A program made the position numbers and the translations under genes. Of a stretch of DNA of 5,035 nt, positions 4,395 through 5,035 are shown one piece after another. The DNA comes from Clostridiaceae bacterium Marseille-Q3526 (GTDB lineage Bacteria > Bacillota > Clostridia > Lachnospirales > Lachnospiraceae), in assembly GCA_018223375.1 (NCBI GenBank), contig JAGTTS010000014.1:1-5035 (forward strand). Reading direction: 5' to 3'. Numbering within the stretch: position 1 is the stretch's first letter; each line of letters starts with the position of its first letter. The notes under the pieces were generated by a model, which worked only from the letters and a program-made list of their open reading frames with translations, was not told the DNA's origin and searched no databases.

Positions 4395-5035
4395 TGAGCA
4401 ATTCCTCCAACGCAAATTTAATTTCTTTCGTGAAAACCTCTCCACTAATGTGCACACTCATTAGTAACTCCTTTAGAGGACTATACTGACATAAATGTGA
4501 GTATAGGCGTTTTGAAAGTCTTTCTGTATCAGGTTTTCCGTCCATTAAGTTTCTTCTTTCCTTAACCCACTTCTTGATTATTTCAAGTTCTTCGTCCATG
4601 TTCGGCTCTTTCTCTGGTTTCCAGTCGGCTCTCATGTCTTTCAGTTTTTCTTCCCAAGTCTCGATATCATCATCGATGTAAGATATTTCTTCCTCGTCAT
4701 AATCCTCTGGGTGTTCCGCTGCTTTCTTCTTATCTTCAACTGCTGATTCCAAGATATCTAATGCATTTAGATAATCCTCTGGGTTATATCCACGGAATAA
4801 CAAGTCTCTTAGCAAGGTATCTTCTGGAAACATACCAAACCAACATCGGTCAAACCATTGGTCAGCAAACATTCTTTCATCACTTCCGTTTGAGTATGTA
4901 CCGCCTACCAAATCTCCGACAAAATTCGCTATCAGCTCTCCGACTGTCAACCCATGCTCTCCGCATTTTCTTACCAGTCTTTCACAATCTGCGTCTGACA
5001 ATTTCACTGTGATATTTCTCTCTCGAATTGTTTCA
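4387..5035 (-). CDS. orf226, first gene of the mobilization operon, function unknown, RHH-like N-terminus (main part; its 5' end is at 1-159)
   Basis: On the closed circle this gene starts at ATG 159, crosses the join and stops with TAG at 4387-4389, giving 226 residues. This part encodes residues 12-226. I do not recognise the family. Residues 18-54 (from NITVKLSDADCERL to about FVGDLV) look like a ribbon-helix-helix unit: a short beta strand, a charged helix, a Gly-containing turn and a second helix. The middle (about 120-175) is very acidic and probably helical, with DYDEEE and IDDDIETWEEKL, and the rest is helical and charged. No signal peptide or membrane segment is seen. It overlaps mobC by 8 bp, so the two are probably translationally coupled. 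Position and the possible DNA-binding fold suggest an oriT-binding accessory protein or an operon regulator; that is inference. A GTG at 5007 also opens this frame, but the ATG at 159 has a better ribosome site. Confidence 0.85.
   Translation of the reverse strand, partial: ETIRERNITVKLSDADCERLVRKCGEHGLTVGELIANFVGDLVGGTYSNGSDERMFADQWFDRCWFGMFPEDTLLRDLLFRGYNPEDYLNALDILESAVEDKKKAAEHPEDYDEEEISYIDDDIETWEEKLKDMRADWKPEKEPNMDEELEIIKKWVKERRNLMDGKPDTERLSKRLYSHLCQYSPLKELLMSVHISGEVFTKEIKFALEELLNE
4909..5035. repeat. Terminal direct repeat, right copy (circular overlap)
   Basis: Second copy of the first 127 bases of the window. It should be counted once when the circle is closed. It lies wholly inside the 5' part of orf226. 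Confidence 0.95.

Noticed and set aside
4395..4457. Longer MobC starting at 4457
   Set aside because: The extra 21 residues come from DNA encoding orf226, match nothing expected in MobC proteins and lack the ribosome site seen before 4394.

Overview
The window is one circular molecule, opened and written with its ends overlapping. Bases 1-127 are identical to bases 4909-5035, and an open reading frame runs cleanly across the join, so the real element is a circle of about 4,908 bp. The content is that of a small, cryptic, mobilizable plasmid: a replication protein, a relaxase, a MobC-type accessory protein, two further proteins of the mobilization operon, and no resistance, toxin or metabolic cargo. 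All five genes lie on the minus strand. Strong AGGAGG-type ribosome sites, a moderate base composition, a GTG start and the style of the relaxase and MobC proteins suggest an anaerobic Gram-positive host of the Bacillota (Clostridia, possibly gut Lachnospiraceae or relatives). The host assignment is inference.

Layout in the direction of transcription (right to left, crossing the join): a good sigma-70 promoter (343-348 / 320-325) with a leader of about 150 nt reads into orf226, which starts at 159, passes the join and ends at 4387. It is a protein of unknown function with a ribbon-helix-helix-like N-terminus. mobC (4394-4074) overlaps its end by 8 bp, the MOBP relaxase (4113-2986) overlaps mobC by 40 bp, and a coiled-coil membrane protein (3320-2307) starts inside the relaxase gene in another frame and overlaps it by 335 bp. 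A 60-bp palindrome and a rho-independent terminator close this operon. The rep gene (2107-710) follows, probably from its own promoter laid over that terminator, and ends before a second terminator-like hairpin (618-676).

The remaining stretch, about 550 bp (160-709), has no credible gene but is full of structure. It holds the mob promoter, three dispersed copies of an 11-bp repeat, a GC-rich candidate oriT next to a 45-nt inverted repeat, several small palindromes, and a large branched imperfect hairpin of about 177 nt (396-572). The hairpin could be a single-strand replication origin or a structured RNA.

How it works together (inference): Rep has an archaeo-eukaryotic primase-like core, a PriCT-like middle and a C-terminal helix-turn-helix, and would bind the origin and prime replication. 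The relaxase and MobC would nick and process oriT upstream of orf226. The membrane coiled-coil protein would tie the relaxosome to the membrane or to a conjugation machine supplied by another element, in the manner of nested MobB proteins. No type IV secretion or coupling-protein gene is present, so transfer would depend on a helper.
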